Shown here one piece after another: positions 27,086-35,988 of a stretch of DNA of 64,000 nt. How positions within the stretch are numbered: position 1 is the first letter of the stretch; each line of letters begins with the position of its first letter. Source of the DNA: an uncultured SAR86 cluster bacterium (GTDB lineage Bacteria > Pseudomonadota > Gammaproteobacteria > Magnimaribacterales > D2472); assembly GCA_902528215.1 (NCBI GenBank), contig CABZRR010000001.1, forward strand, positions 1-64,000, read 5' to 3'. Below the pieces are notes generated by a model. The model had not been told where the DNA came from. It did no database searches and worked only from the letters and a program-made list of their open reading frames with translations. The translations under genes and the position numbers were made by a program.

Positions 27086-27807
27086 GTAAAACTATTCTAA
27101 TTACTGGTGCTGCAAAACGAGTTGGGAAAGAAATGGCCCTATCATTTTTTAAAAAAGGTTGGAATATTATTATTCATTACAATCGCTCAATCAAAGATGC
27201 ACAATCTTTAGCTGATGAGATGAATGCAAAAAGAGAAAATAGCGCTTTTCTAATTCAAGGAAATCTTGATAACGCAGATGATGTTTTAAGACTCGCAGAA
27301 ACATCACTTTCAATCGGTGGGAGTATTGATGGATTAATAAATAATGCGTCAACATTTTATCCAACCCCAATGGGATCTTTATCTCAAGAACACTGGGACG
27401 CTTTAATGGGAAGCAATTTGAAGGCTCCTCTTTTCTTGATCCAGTCCTTGTGTGACTCACTGAGAAAGAATAAGGGTTTTGTTATTAATATAACTGATAT
27501 TAATGTTAACAGAGCCTTAATAAACCATTCGATTTATCTAGCTGCAAAATCAGGGCTTCAAACAATCACACAATCATTAGCTAAAGAGTTAGCTCCAGAC
27601 ATCAGAGTCAATGCAATTGCTCCAGGAGCTATTCTTGAGCCACCAGATGTAACTTGGACAAAAGAACAAAAAGATAGCATTATTAAATTAATACCAATGT
27701 CTAGGATGGGGAACGAAAAAGACATTGCAGATGCTGCAATATATTTATCTGAAGCTGAGTACGTAACTGGACAAATATTAAATGTAGATGGAGGTAAATC
27801 TCTTTAA
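27082..27807 (+). CDS. FolM/pteridine-reductase-like short-chain dehydrogenase
   Basis: This 241-residue SDR has the variant cofactor motif ITGAAKRVGKEMAL. The Ala-Lys-Arg-Val form is typical of pteridine reductases and FolM rather than of ordinary SDRs (GxxxGIG). The active site is YLAAK and the C-terminus is GQILNVDGGKSL. FolM reduces dihydromonapterin or dihydrobiopterin. Context supports a pterin role: folK and folB lie 1.1-1.8 kb downstream on the opposite strand. It overlaps cca by 4 bp and the phosphotransferase gene by 1 bp. Confidence 0.78.
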   Translation: MSKTILITGAAKRVGKEMALSFFKKGWNIIIHYNRSIKDAQSLADEMNAKRENSAFLIQGNLDNADDVLRLAETSLSIGGSIDGLINNASTFYPTPMGSLSQEHWDALMGSNLKAPLFLIQSLCDSLRKNKGFVINITDINVNRALINHSIYLAAKSGLQTITQSLAKELAPDIRVNAIAPGAILEPPDVTWTKEQKDSIIKLIPMSRMGNEKDIADAAIYLSEAEYVTGQILNVDGGKSL

Positions 27808-28880
27808 TGGGTGATATTAATTTAGAGAATGCTAACAATACTTTAATTTTTTCGGGCACTAAGGAAGTTGCTGAAAATCTTAAGTTTGATGAATTAAAGC
27901 TTCAAGAATGGTTTGGAGATAATGTTCCATCTGCAGGAAAGATAGAAAAAGTGGTTCAGTTTAAAGGTGGGCAATCAAATCCAACCTATAAGATATCCTC
28001 AACAAATCAAGAGTTTGTTCTGCGCAGGAAACCTCCAGGAATTTTACTTCCATCTGCCCACGCAGTTGATAGAGAATATAAAGTTATAACAGCTCTTCAA
28101 AATACTGAGGTGCCTGTTCCTAAAACTTATGGTTTATGTGAAGACGCAGATATTATTGGAACTCCTTTTTTTGTAATGGATTTCCTAGATGGCACTGTTT
28201 ATTGGGATCTATTATTATCAGAAAAATCTCCACAAGAAAGAATGGAGATTTATGCAAGCAAAAACAAGGTTATTGCTGAATTGCATAATGTTGATTATGA
28301 GAGTGTTGGGCTATCTAATTATGGCAAACCTGGAAATTACATCGCGAGACAGGTTTCAAGATGGACAAAGCAATATATAGCATCTGAAACTGAGAAGATC
28401 CCGGCTATGAATAATCTAATCGATTGGTTGCCACCAAATATTCCTGATGAAGATGAAACATCAATCGTTCATGGTGACTACAGGCTTGATAACATGGTCT
28501 TTTGTTCTAATAATAATGTTATGGGTGTGCTTGATTGGGAGCTGTCAACACTTGGTCATCCTATTGCTGATTTTAATTATCATTGCATTAGTTGGAAAAA
28601 CATACCTCAATTAGCTGATCAAAAGTTTTGTAATGAAAATGGTATACCCACTGAAGAGGAATACAGAAACATGTATTCAAGACATACCGGTAAAAAGCTA
28701 GATGAAAACTGGGAGTTCTATACTATATTTAATATTTTCAAGCTTGCAGGAATTCTTCAAGGCATTATGGGCAGGGTGAGAGATGGAACCGCAGCAAGCA
28801 AACATGCAGAGGATAGGGGTAATCAAGTTGCTCCATTAGCAAAAACTGCATGGGATTTAGTTGAAAAGCACTACAAATAA
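27807..28880 (+). CDS. Phosphotransferase (APH/ACAD10-11-like) family protein
   Basis: The 357-residue protein is an aminoglycoside-phosphotransferase-like kinase. The N-lobe includes FKGGQSNPTYKI and FVLRRKPPGILLPSAHAVDREYKVI, the catalytic loop is IVHGDYRLDNMVF, and the metal motif is GVLDWELSTLGHPIADF. This pattern matches the kinase domain of ACAD10/ACAD11, thought to phosphorylate 4-hydroxyacyl-CoAs during fatty-acid degradation. No acyl-CoA dehydrogenase domain is attached, so the substrate remains inferred. It ends the plus-strand lptD operon and converges on folK with 2 bp between. Confidence 0.82.
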   Translation: MGDINLENANNTLIFSGTKEVAENLKFDELKLQEWFGDNVPSAGKIEKVVQFKGGQSNPTYKISSTNQEFVLRRKPPGILLPSAHAVDREYKVITALQNTEVPVPKTYGLCEDADIIGTPFFVMDFLDGTVYWDLLLSEKSPQERMEIYASKNKVIAELHNVDYESVGLSNYGKPGNYIARQVSRWTKQYIASETEKIPAMNNLIDWLPPNIPDEDETSIVHGDYRLDNMVFCSNNNVMGVLDWELSTLGHPIADFNYHCISWKNIPQLADQKFCNENGIPTEEEYRNMYSRHTGKKLDENWEFYTIFNIFKLAGILQGIMGRVRDGTAASKHAEDRGNQVAPLAKTAWDLVEKHYK

Positions 28881-28882
28881 AT

Positions 28883-29260
28883 CTATAACAGTTCCTTTAA
28901 AGGCTCAGAAACAAAACTATATTTAGCTATTTCATCGCTCTCATAGAGTATCTCCTCTTCATCATCTATTTGTAAAACTATATCTATATCAAGAGTTCTG
29001 GCAGAAAATTTGGGAGCCTCTCTATCACGGCCGGCTTTATCTTCAATAGACTTAAGCTTTTTATTAAGAGATTTAAAAGACAAAGAAGAATTTCCAGAAA
29101 TTACGAGATTTAAGAAGTCTTCACCCTCAAAGCCCTCTGCTATTGTCTGATGCGTTGTAGAGCAATTCATTTCATCGAGTAGTGCACCAAGTGCGCTTAT
29201 AGCTAAATCTAAATTTTTTCTAGGTTCAATATTGCTTCCAAGGGAAAGATAGTACTTCAT
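28883..29260 (-). CDS. folK: 2-amino-4-hydroxy-6-hydroxymethyldihydropteridine pyrophosphokinase, short form
   Basis: HPPK transfers pyrophosphate from ATP to the pterin in folate synthesis. The 125-residue protein keeps the N-terminal YYLSLGSNIEPR and the core RDREAPKFSARTLDIDIVL, which holds the catalytic aspartates. It is about 35 residues shorter than Escherichia FolK (159). The middle loops are trimmed and the terminal HPR/P...FVL region is reduced to YSFVSEPLKELL. The active-site motif is intact, so I take it as functional. It overlaps folB by 1 bp. Confidence 0.88.
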   Translation of the reverse strand: MKYYLSLGSNIEPRKNLDLAISALGALLDEMNCSTTHQTIAEGFEGEDFLNLVISGNSSLSFKSLNKKLKSIEDKAGRDREAPKFSARTLDIDIVLQIDDEEEILYESDEIAKYSFVSEPLKELL

Positions 29261-29607
29261 TATCTATAAATTATGACTCCAACGTCTTCTGCATATCGTA
29301 ACGCGCCCGGTTTTGAGACCCTCAGCTTGATAAATGAACTTTTGTATTCATTCTTCACTAATTTAGCAATTCCCTCTGCTAGAGATTCTTGAAGCTGAAA
29401 TGAAGATCCCTCAACAAACTTGATAATATTTTTTGTTATCTTTTTATAATCAATGGTATCTTCTATTGAATCAGTTTTTGCAGCTTTTTTGCAATCAAAA
29501 GAAATTTCTAAATCAATGCTTACTTCTTGTCTTACCTCCCTCTCCCATCCAAAGATTCCTATAATCGTTTGAACTCTTAAATCTTTTATATAGATAATAT
29601 CTTTCAT
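29260..29607 (-). CDS. folB: Dihydroneopterin aldolase
   Basis: FolB cleaves 7,8-dihydroneopterin to hydroxymethyl-dihydropterin. It has 115 residues, the usual size, starting IYIKDLRVQTIIGIFGWERE with the catalytic region and continuing with DTIDYKKITKNIIKFVEGSSFQLQESLAEGIA and the closing LRVSKPGALRYAEDVGVII. It lies between tsaD (1 bp away) and folK (1-bp overlap). In Pseudomonas the lipid-synthesis gene plsY separates folB and tsaD; it is absent here. Confidence 0.95.
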   Translation of the reverse strand: MKDIIYIKDLRVQTIIGIFGWEREVRQEVSIDLEISFDCKKAAKTDSIEDTIDYKKITKNIIKFVEGSSFQLQESLAEGIAKLVKNEYKSSFIKLRVSKPGALRYAEDVGVIIYR

Positions 29608-29608
29608 T

Positions 29609-30607
29609 TTATTTTGTTTCTAATGGCCAACGCGGCCTAGCATAGGAGTTTAGTTTATAAGTTGCTACCTTAGCTTTAAGACTGCCTAAGTATGCAATCA
29701 TTGCGGCATTATCTGTGCAATGTGCAATTGGTGGATATAAAACCTTAATTTTTAATGATTCTTGCAGGTTGGTCATCTTTTCTCTTAGAAGTTTATTTGC
29801 TGCAACACCTCCTGCTAATATAATTCCCTCTCTTCCAGTGTCTGCAAGCGCTTTAGATATCTTTTTTGTTAATACTTCAGTTGCTGCATGCTGAAATGAT
29901 GCACATATATCTGCCTTTATTTGATCAGTCATTTTATCTAAATCTTGAACAGCATATAGCACTGCAGTTTTCAAACCACTAAAACTAAAATCATAATCGT
30001 TACTATTTAACATTGGCTGGGGAAAAGTAAATTTCTTTGGATCTCCTTTATGTGACATCTTCTCTATTTCTGGTCCACCTGGATAACCTAAGCCAAGAAG
30101 CTTAGCAACTTTATCAAATGCCTCACCAACTGCATCATCTCTGGATTGGCCAAGGATTTTGTAATCATCTAGATTCCTTACATCAACAATTAATGAATGC
30201 CCTCCAGAGACTAGAAGTGTTAAAAAAGGAAAATCTAATTTATCGCCGCCTAAAAATGGTGCAACTAAATGGCCTTCTAGATGGTTAACAGGTATTAATG
30301 GTTTTTTTAAAGAAAGGGCAAGGCCCTGAGCAAAATTTTCTCCAATAAGCAAGGTGCCCAGTAAGCCTGGTCCTGCTGTGTAAGCAATTTGATCAATTGA
30401 GCTAAGAGAAATATCTCCTAAAGCTTGTCTGAAAATATAAATTATTTTTTGACAATGGTCTCGGGAAGCGAGCTCAGGAATAACTCCGCCATATTCAGCA
30501 TGAATATCTATTTGAGAAAAAACTGCTTCTCCAAGTAAGCCTTTGTCGGAATCAAACAAAGCAATTGCAGTCTCATCACATGACGTTTCAATACCTAATG
30601 TAATCAT
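29609..30607 (-). CDS. tsaD: tRNA N6-threonylcarbamoyladenosine synthase catalytic subunit TsaD
   Basis: TsaD transfers threonylcarbamoyl to A37 of ANN-decoding tRNAs. The reading frame extends to 30655, but ATG 30607 is chosen because it gives the standard N-terminus MITLGIETSCDETAIAL. Iron ligands appear in NHLEGHLVAPF (HxxxH), and ASKH-fold motifs include TAGPGLLGTLLIG, LVSGGHSLIV, DAVGEAFDKVAKLLGLGYPGG, LAGGVAANKLLR and HCTDNAAMIAY. The product is 332 residues. It is divergent from rpsU with 50 bp between start codons, the conserved gammaproteobacterial arrangement. Confidence 0.98.
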   Translation of the reverse strand: MITLGIETSCDETAIALFDSDKGLLGEAVFSQIDIHAEYGGVIPELASRDHCQKIIYIFRQALGDISLSSIDQIAYTAGPGLLGTLLIGENFAQGLALSLKKPLIPVNHLEGHLVAPFLGGDKLDFPFLTLLVSGGHSLIVDVRNLDDYKILGQSRDDAVGEAFDKVAKLLGLGYPGGPEIEKMSHKGDPKKFTFPQPMLNSNDYDFSFSGLKTAVLYAVQDLDKMTDQIKADICASFQHAATEVLTKKISKALADTGREGIILAGGVAANKLLREKMTNLQESLKIKVLYPPIAHCTDNAAMIAYLGSLKAKVATYKLNSYARPRWPLETK

Positions 30608-30657
30608 AAAAAGTTTTTTGCATTCCCTCAATAAAAAGAATAAACTACAACGCAATT

Positions 30658-30876
30658 ATGCCTTCTATAATAATAAAAGATACAGAATACTTCGACGTTG
30701 GTCTTAGAAAATTTAAGCGTGCTTGTGAAAAAGCTGCAATTGTTCCTGAAATTCGTGCCAGAGAGTTTTATGAAAAGCCTACAGCTGTAAGAAAGCGAAA
30801 AATGGCTGCTGCAATTAAGCGTGCTCATAAGACTAATAGAAAATTTAGTTTCTCTAGGCAAAGATCATATCGCTGA
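30658..30876 (+). CDS. rpsU: 30S ribosomal protein S21
   Basis: S21 is a small basic protein of the 30S platform, near the 3' end of 16S rRNA. The 72-residue sequence (about 71 in Escherichia) begins [20 protein letters not shown], continues with [26 protein letters not shown], and ends in a lysine/arginine-rich tail. It is divergent from tsaD. In most gammaproteobacteria it heads the rpsU-dnaG-rpoD operon; here only yqeY follows, and dnaG-rpoD are about 26 kb away. Confidence 0.99.
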   Translation: MPSIIIKDTEYFDVGLRKFKRACEKAAIVPEIRAREFYEKPTAVRKRKMAAAIKRAHKTNRKFSFSRQRSYR

Positions 30877-30877
30877 T

Positions 30878-31321
30878 TTGTCCCTTCTAGATACAATCAA
30901 TCAAGATTTAAAAGCTGCAATGCTTAGCAAAGACGTAACAGTGCGCGACACCTTGCGAATGTTGATTGCAGATATTAAAAGATTTGAGATCGATGAGAGA
31001 GTTGAGGCTGATGATACAAAAGTATCTGATTTGATAAATAAAAATGTTAAGCAACGAAGGGATTCTATAGCTCAATTTAAGAGTGGTGGAAGAGAAGATT
31101 TAGTTGCCACTGAAGAGGAGCAGCTCAACGTAATTTTAAAATATTTACCTGAGCAGTTATCAGAAGAAGAAATACAAAAACTAGTTCAAGAAGGAATTGC
31201 TTCTGTTTCAGCTGAAAGCATTAAGGATATGGGCAAGCTTATGGGTCACCTAAAACCAATTTTTGAAGGAAAAGCTGACATGTCAATTGTTAGCAAGCTT
31301 GTAAAAGAACTATTGAGTTAA
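30878..31321 (+). CDS. yqeY: GatB/YqeY domain protein
   Basis: This is a protein of about 147 residues matching the stand-alone GatB/YqeY family, which resembles the tRNA-binding tail of the GatB amidotransferase subunit; its role is unproven. The frame extends upstream into rpsU. TTG 30878, one base after the rpsU stop, gives the family start SLLDTINQDLKAAM. Typical segments follow: RDTLRMLIADIKRFEID, NKNVKQRRDSIAQFKSGGREDL, YLPEQLSEEEI and DMGKLMGHLKPIFEGKADMS. In pseudomonads it sits between rpsU and dnaG. Confidence 0.92.
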   Translation: MSLLDTINQDLKAAMLSKDVTVRDTLRMLIADIKRFEIDERVEADDTKVSDLINKNVKQRRDSIAQFKSGGREDLVATEEEQLNVILKYLPEQLSEEEIQKLVQEGIASVSAESIKDMGKLMGHLKPIFEGKADMSIVSKLVKELLS

Positions 31322-31328
31322 ACGCCAA

Positions 31329-32573
31329 CTAATGCTTGTAGGAGGAGGGCTTGTCCTCAGTGTTGGTATACCTTTCAGTTAATTTAGATGATCGTGAGGC
31401 CAGATCATGCAATTTTCCCTCAATCATTACGATTTTAGGAAATGATGATGGCTCTAATGGATCTCCGTCCCAGACAATAATGTCTGCAAATTTACCAGAT
31501 TCGATTGATCCTCTATTATTGAGTTGGAAGGTTCTTGCTACTGTATTTGTCATACCTTCTATCGCAGTTTCATAAGACATTCCATAAGCAACGGCATTTC
31601 CTGATCCCTGTCTCATAAGGTGATAGTTATGACTTCTTTGAGTACTGAACATAATTGGAATGCCGGCCTCATCAAGAATCTTACCAAGATTTAAGTTTGA
31701 ACCCAGCTCATCAAATGAATTGGGTATATTATCCATTGGATCTATTATCACAGGAGTATTACTATTTTTGAGCTGATCCAAAACCATCGGAGCTTCCTCG
31801 ACACTCGCTAGGACAAGATTCAAGGAATACTTTTCTTTCATGGATATTGCCTGCAAGATATCTACTGCTCTATTTGTCTCCAGAACAAATGGCATGTAAT
31901 CATTCACAACTTTTCCTAAAGCAATAATGTCTTCAGTCTGCAATTCAAGTTTTTCAGCTAAAGTCATTTCCAATATTTCATCAACGGTTAAATTTTTTAA
32001 CATGCTGCCTGCCTCCAGCAATGATTCAAGAATTGCAAGAGTTTCTGCTCTTGATCCATCGGAGGGCCCTAATCTTCCATACATGGCAATATCTTTTAAA
32101 CCTTTTACCTCAAGACTCCCATCAAGAACAAAATAAGAGCCTAAACCAAAAATTGGAAAAGATGACGGGCTTGGAGTGCTAATTGCACTTGTCACTCCAT
32201 TGCTTCTATTCCAGGGTATGCCTGTAGAATTTGGATTGAACGCATTAAAAATACTAAATCCCGCATTTAAAATATTTGATTCATCATCACGAGTTACATC
32301 AAGAGAATTAATTTCAACTATCCCTAAATTACTCATCGGGGAAATCAATCCAGGTGTTACATGCAGTCCATTAACTTCAATAACCCTTGTATTTCCATCA
32401 ATAATTAAGTTTTTACCTACACCAACAATTCTATTATCAGCAATTAAAATATCTTTAGTTTTTGCAACCTCTCCGTTACCTTGATGAACCAAACCGCCTT
32501 TGAGTAGAATTGTTTCTGATAGAACATTTGCTGCAAACAGAATTAAAAATATATTAATTGTGAATCTTTTCAT
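31329..32573 (-). CDS. Secreted amidohydrolase-fold protein lacking metal ligands
   Basis: The 414-residue protein has a signal peptide (about residues 1-19) and an amidohydrolase/imidazolonepropionase-like fold: the N-terminal beta-sandwich DILIADNRIVGVGKNL, then VTPGLISP, and the C-terminal NRGSIESGKFADIIVWDGDPLE. The metal-binding HxH expected after PGL(I/V)D is replaced by SPMSN. The later His and Asp ligands also appear lost: LVLASVEEA stands where its partner has FHHAVEAY, and FSTQRSHN where the partner has HSDDP. It therefore looks catalytically inactive or metal-free. It follows the intact amidohydrolase by 1 bp, suggesting a paired subunit. Confidence 0.8.
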   Translation of the reverse strand: MKRFTINIFLILFAANVLSETILLKGGLVHQGNGEVAKTKDILIADNRIVGVGKNLIIDGNTRVIEVNGLHVTPGLISPMSNLGIVEINSLDVTRDDESNILNAGFSIFNAFNPNSTGIPWNRSNGVTSAISTPSPSSFPIFGLGSYFVLDGSLEVKGLKDIAMYGRLGPSDGSRAETLAILESLLEAGSMLKNLTVDEILEMTLAEKLELQTEDIIALGKVVNDYMPFVLETNRAVDILQAISMKEKYSLNLVLASVEEAPMVLDQLKNSNTPVIIDPMDNIPNSFDELGSNLNLGKILDEAGIPIMFSTQRSHNYHLMRQGSGNAVAYGMSYETAIEGMTNTVARTFQLNNRGSIESGKFADIIVWDGDPLEPSSFPKIVMIEGKLHDLASRSSKLTERYTNTEDKPSSYKH

Positions 32574-32574
32574 G

Positions 32575-33978
32575 TTATTGGACCCTGTTTTCCTCTGGCT
32601 GGATAATTCCTAAATCAAAGTCAGTAATTGGTTGAATTTTGGGATCATTGATATCGAATGCCAAAGCACCATCTATCAAAACTTTTTCTGCTCTAGAGTA
32701 AACACTAAAAGGGTTACCTGACCAAAGAACTATGTCAGCATCTTTTCCAACCTCTATACTTCCAGTTTGATCAAGTATCCCTGCAGCTTTTGCAGGATTG
32801 CTCGTAATCCAGCGCATTGCATGAGCTTTCGATATATTGAAGCCTGCCCTATTACCTGCAGCCATAGCCTTGGCCGCTTCTTCATTGAGATGCTGAATTC
32901 CAACCGGATCATCAGAGTGCACAATGGCGCATCCAGTTCCATTGCGAGCTTGATCTACAATCGCAACGTTCGCTTGAACCATATCATATGCCTCATGCTT
33001 AAAGCCCCACCAATCTGCCCATAATGCTGCACAAATTCCCTCATCAGCTAATAAATCTGCAATTTTATAAGCTTCAACTGCATGATGAAAAGCAGTAATT
33101 TTATAATCAAATTCTTTTGATAGTTCAATCATCATTGCCATCTCATCAGCACGATAACAATGATTCTGTACCAGAATTTCACCATTTAAGACACCCATCA
33201 AAGTATCTAAAGCTAGGTCTCTTTTTGGATGACGATCTTCATTAGTTTCACTCATGCCGTCAGCGTATTCAACTGCATCTATCCATGCACTTCTATAACC
33301 TGCCATATTACCCATTCTTGTTGCAGGAGATTGCCTACGGCTACCATAAACTCTTTTTGGATTTTCGCCACAAGCCATCTTTAACGAATGCGGAGCTCCA
33401 GGAAATTTCATCGCCTGAATGGTATTTTGAGAAATATTTTTAAAAGTTGCACCTCTGCCTCCAAATAAATTTGCAGATCCAGGCAAAACATGAAAAGTAG
33501 TAACTCCTCCTTTAAGTGCTAAGGCAAATTGAGGATCCTGAGTCCATAGTGAATGCTCAGCCCAAACCTCAGCCGTCACAGGAGAAGTTGCTTCATTTCC
33601 ATCAGAACTAGTGGATACTCCTGGTGCAGAATAAACTCCCATATGCGAGTGAATATCAATAATTCCTGGAGTAATCCACTTATTGACTGCATCAACAACC
33701 ATGACTCCCGGAGCAGAGATAGATTTACCAATCTCCTTAATAGATCCATCTGAAAGTAGTAAATCATAATTTAAGAATTCATTGCCAAGACCATCATATA
33801 TGTTAGCTGACCTAAAAAGAATTGGTTGAGAGTTCATTGGCACATATGTTGACTCGAATGCGTTATCAATTCCTTGATCTGTAGAATCTGATGATCTAAA
33901 TGAAACATCGATATCAAAACTTTCGGAACACCCAACTAAGGTAATAAGCAAAAAAGATAAAAATAATTTATATGTCAT
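32575..33978 (-). CDS. Lipoprotein amidohydrolase (imidazolonepropionase/dipeptidase-like)
   Basis: ATG 33978 is preferred over the upstream frame start (34146). It begins a lipoprotein signal peptide with a perfect lipobox, LVGC (Cys at residue 17), and avoids overlapping rph. The remaining 450 residues are a metal-dependent amidohydrolase with TPGIIDIHSHMGV (HxH), further histidines in QNHCYRADEM and AFHHAVEAYK, the catalytic Asp in IVHSDDP, and KAHAMRWITSNPAKAAGILDQTGSIEVGKDADIVLWSGNP. The substrate is likely a cyclic amide or dipeptide in the periplasm, but this is not resolvable here. It lies 1 bp before a ligand-less paralogue and is divergent from rph. Confidence 0.85.
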   Translation of the reverse strand: MTYKLFLSFLLITLVGCSESFDIDVSFRSSDSTDQGIDNAFESTYVPMNSQPILFRSANIYDGLGNEFLNYDLLLSDGSIKEIGKSISAPGVMVVDAVNKWITPGIIDIHSHMGVYSAPGVSTSSDGNEATSPVTAEVWAEHSLWTQDPQFALALKGGVTTFHVLPGSANLFGGRGATFKNISQNTIQAMKFPGAPHSLKMACGENPKRVYGSRRQSPATRMGNMAGYRSAWIDAVEYADGMSETNEDRHPKRDLALDTLMGVLNGEILVQNHCYRADEMAMMIELSKEFDYKITAFHHAVEAYKIADLLADEGICAALWADWWGFKHEAYDMVQANVAIVDQARNGTGCAIVHSDDPVGIQHLNEEAAKAMAAGNRAGFNISKAHAMRWITSNPAKAAGILDQTGSIEVGKDADIVLWSGNPFSVYSRAEKVLIDGALAFDINDPKIQPITDFDLGIIQPEENRVQ

Positions 33979-34037
33979 TGTAGATTTTCCTTTTGATAAA
34001 AAGATTATAGGACCATTTATAGAGATATAATATTTAA

Positions 34038-34742
34038 ATGACAAGAAAAAATAATAGGTCAAACGTTGAAATGAGACCTCTAGAAATTCAGGTTGGAGTA
34101 AATAAACATGCTGAAGGATCTGCCCTAATAAAATTTGGAGATACACATGTTATTTGTACTGCAACTATTGAGAACCATATACCCAGATGGATGCGAGGAT
34201 CAAATGAGGGCTGGATCACTGCAGAATATGGCATGCTCCCACGCTCAACTCATGAGCGAATGAATCGAGAGGCTTCTCGAGGAAAACAAAGTGGCAGAAC
34301 GATGGAAATTCAAAGATTGATAGGCAGATCATTAAGGCAAGCTGTTGATTTAAAATATTTAAAAGAGAAAACAATTAATATAGATTGCGATGTAATACAG
34401 GCAGACGGTGGAACAAGAACTGCATCTATATCGGGTGCTTGCGTTGCATTATTTGCCGCTATCAAAAGCTCGCATGATGATCAAAGGGCTATCAAAGAAC
34501 ATGTTGCAGCAGTTTCTATTGGATTAAAAGACGGCTCTCCTCTTTTGGATTTAGATTATGATGAGGATAGCTCTGCAGAGACAGATTTAAATGTGGTTAT
34601 GACCGAAAGTGGTGGCATCATAGAAATCCAAGGCACGGCCGAAAAATATCCTTTTACCAAGGAACAACTTGACGAAATGATTGAATCCGCCTCAGATGGC
34701 ATATCAAATATAATAGCTCTCCAAAAATCATGTCTAGCTTAA
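34038..34742 (+). CDS. rph: Ribonuclease PH
   Basis: RNase PH is a phosphorolytic 3'-5' exonuclease that trims tRNA 3' ends. The 234-residue protein has [33 protein letters not shown], the [20 protein letters not shown] segment, [13 protein letters not shown], the [20 protein letters not shown] phosphate site and [20 protein letters not shown] with the catalytic aspartates. It overlaps pyrE by 13 bp; rph-pyrE is the classic enteric operon. Confidence 0.98.
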   Translation: MTRKNNRSNVEMRPLEIQVGVNKHAEGSALIKFGDTHVICTATIENHIPRWMRGSNEGWITAEYGMLPRSTHERMNREASRGKQSGRTMEIQRLIGRSLRQAVDLKYLKEKTINIDCDVIQADGGTRTASISGACVALFAAIKSSHDDQRAIKEHVAAVSIGLKDGSPLLDLDYDEDSSAETDLNVVMTESGGIIEIQGTAEKYPFTKEQLDEMIESASDGISNIIALQKSCLA

Positions 34743-35377
34743 AAGAGCATCAGAAAATATTTATTGAATTAGCTCTTCAATCAAATGCATTGGAGTTTGG
34801 AAAATTCAAACTAAAATCTGGAAGAGTCAGTCCATATTTTTTCAATGCAGCAAAAATGCTTAATGGCTGCAATCTTTATGAACTTGCTAAATGTTATATA
34901 GAAGCAATAAAAGATATTAATCTTGAATTTGACTGCCTTTATGGTCCTGCGTATAAAGGAATCTTTCTGGGGTCAATTGTTGCAACAGTTTTGAGTCAGG
35001 AAAGAACCCCATGCTGCCTTTCCTTCAATCGAAAAGAAATCAAAGATCATGGAGAGGGTGGAAACATTATTGGGCCTGACCCAACTGGAAACGTATTGAT
35101 TATTGATGATGTCTTGTCTGCTGGAACTGCTGCAAGAGAGTCCATAAAAATTTTAGACAATTTTAATGCAACACCTCTGGTTTTTCTTGTTGGTCTAGAT
35201 AGACAAGAAAAAGGAGAAAGCGATCTGTCTGCAAAATCAGAGCTTGAGAAAGATTTTGGTATTCAGGTCTCATCCATAATAAATTTAGATGCACTAATAG
35301 AGTACTCTCAAAATAATCAAAACTTTAATAATTACATATTAGAACTTGAAGAATATAGAAAAAGCTGGGGTGCATAA
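34730..35377 (+). CDS. pyrE: Orotate phosphoribosyltransferase
   Basis: PyrE makes OMP from orotate and PRPP in pyrimidine synthesis. It has 215 residues with [18 protein letters not shown], the [12 protein letters not shown] loop, [13 protein letters not shown] (the flexible catalytic loop with Lys/His) and the PRPP motif [17 protein letters not shown]. The start inside the 3' end of rph indicates coupling. It overlaps ribE by 1 bp. pyrB, another pyrimidine gene, lies just beyond ribE on the opposite strand. Confidence 0.98.
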   Translation: MSSLKEHQKIFIELALQSNALEFGKFKLKSGRVSPYFFNAAKMLNGCNLYELAKCYIEAIKDINLEFDCLYGPAYKGIFLGSIVATVLSQERTPCCLSFNRKEIKDHGEGGNIIGPDPTGNVLIIDDVLSAGTAARESIKILDNFNATPLVFLVGLDRQEKGESDLSAKSELEKDFGIQVSSIINLDALIEYSQNNQNFNNYILELEEYRKSWGA

Positions 35378-35988
35378 TGTTTACTGGAATTGTTAACGGT
35401 AAGGGAAATCTTAAAAAAATAATCAAATGTGAGGATTACATCTCCTTGATTATTCAGGCACCAAAAAGCTTTGCTAAAAATTTATCTAGAGGGGCAAGCG
35501 TATCTGTTAATGGAGTCTGTCTAACAGTCAAAAAAGGTGGAACAGATCTTTTAGAGTTTGACGTCATTGAAGAGACTCTAAAGAAAACAAATTTAAAGAA
35601 TATAAGTAGATCATCAAAAGTTAATTTAGAACGCTCTATGACTGCTAATACTGAAATAGGTGGGCATCTTGTCTCTGGTCACATCCATGGAACAGGGGAA
35701 GTCTTAAAAGTAATTAACAGAAAAAAAACAAAAGACTTGCTGATAAAAATTCCTACAGAATTAAGGGAATATTTTTTTTACAAGGGTTACGTAGCTTTAA
35801 ATGGGTGTAGTTTGACCATAGGAAAAGTACTTAAGTCTTCATTTTATATCCATCTCATCCCTGAAACTGTCTCAGTAACTAATTTTAAAGAGATTAAAAA
35901 AGGAGACCTTGTAAATATTGAAGTTGAACAAACAACAATAAATACTGTTGAGACTGTAAAAAGAGTTATGCTTGAGAGAAAAGCTTAG
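35377..35988 (+). CDS. ribE: Riboflavin synthase alpha chain
   Basis: This enzyme dismutates two 6,7-dimethyl-8-ribityllumazine molecules to riboflavin. The 203-residue protein shows the two tandem lumazine-binding barrels: the first from [10 protein letters not shown] with VSVNGVCLTVKKGG, the second from NTEIGGHLVSGHIHGTGEV with VALNGCSLTIGKV. No FMN riboswitch precedes it; it follows pyrE directly. Its 3' end overlaps pyrB on the opposite strand by 23 bp, so the transcripts are antisense there. Confidence 0.97.
   Translation: MFTGIVNGKGNLKKIIKCEDYISLIIQAPKSFAKNLSRGASVSVNGVCLTVKKGGTDLLEFDVIEETLKKTNLKNISRSSKVNLERSMTANTEIGGHLVSGHIHGTGEVLKVINRKKTKDLLIKIPTELREYFFYKGYVALNGCSLTIGKVLKSSFYIHLIPETVSVTNFKEIKKGDLVNIEVEQTTINTVETVKRVMLERKA

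Noticed and set aside
32575-34146. 523-residue reading of the intact amidohydrolase
   Set aside because: The extra 56 residues run into the rph upstream region and coding start. The internal ATG 33978 opens a perfect lipoprotein signal peptide.
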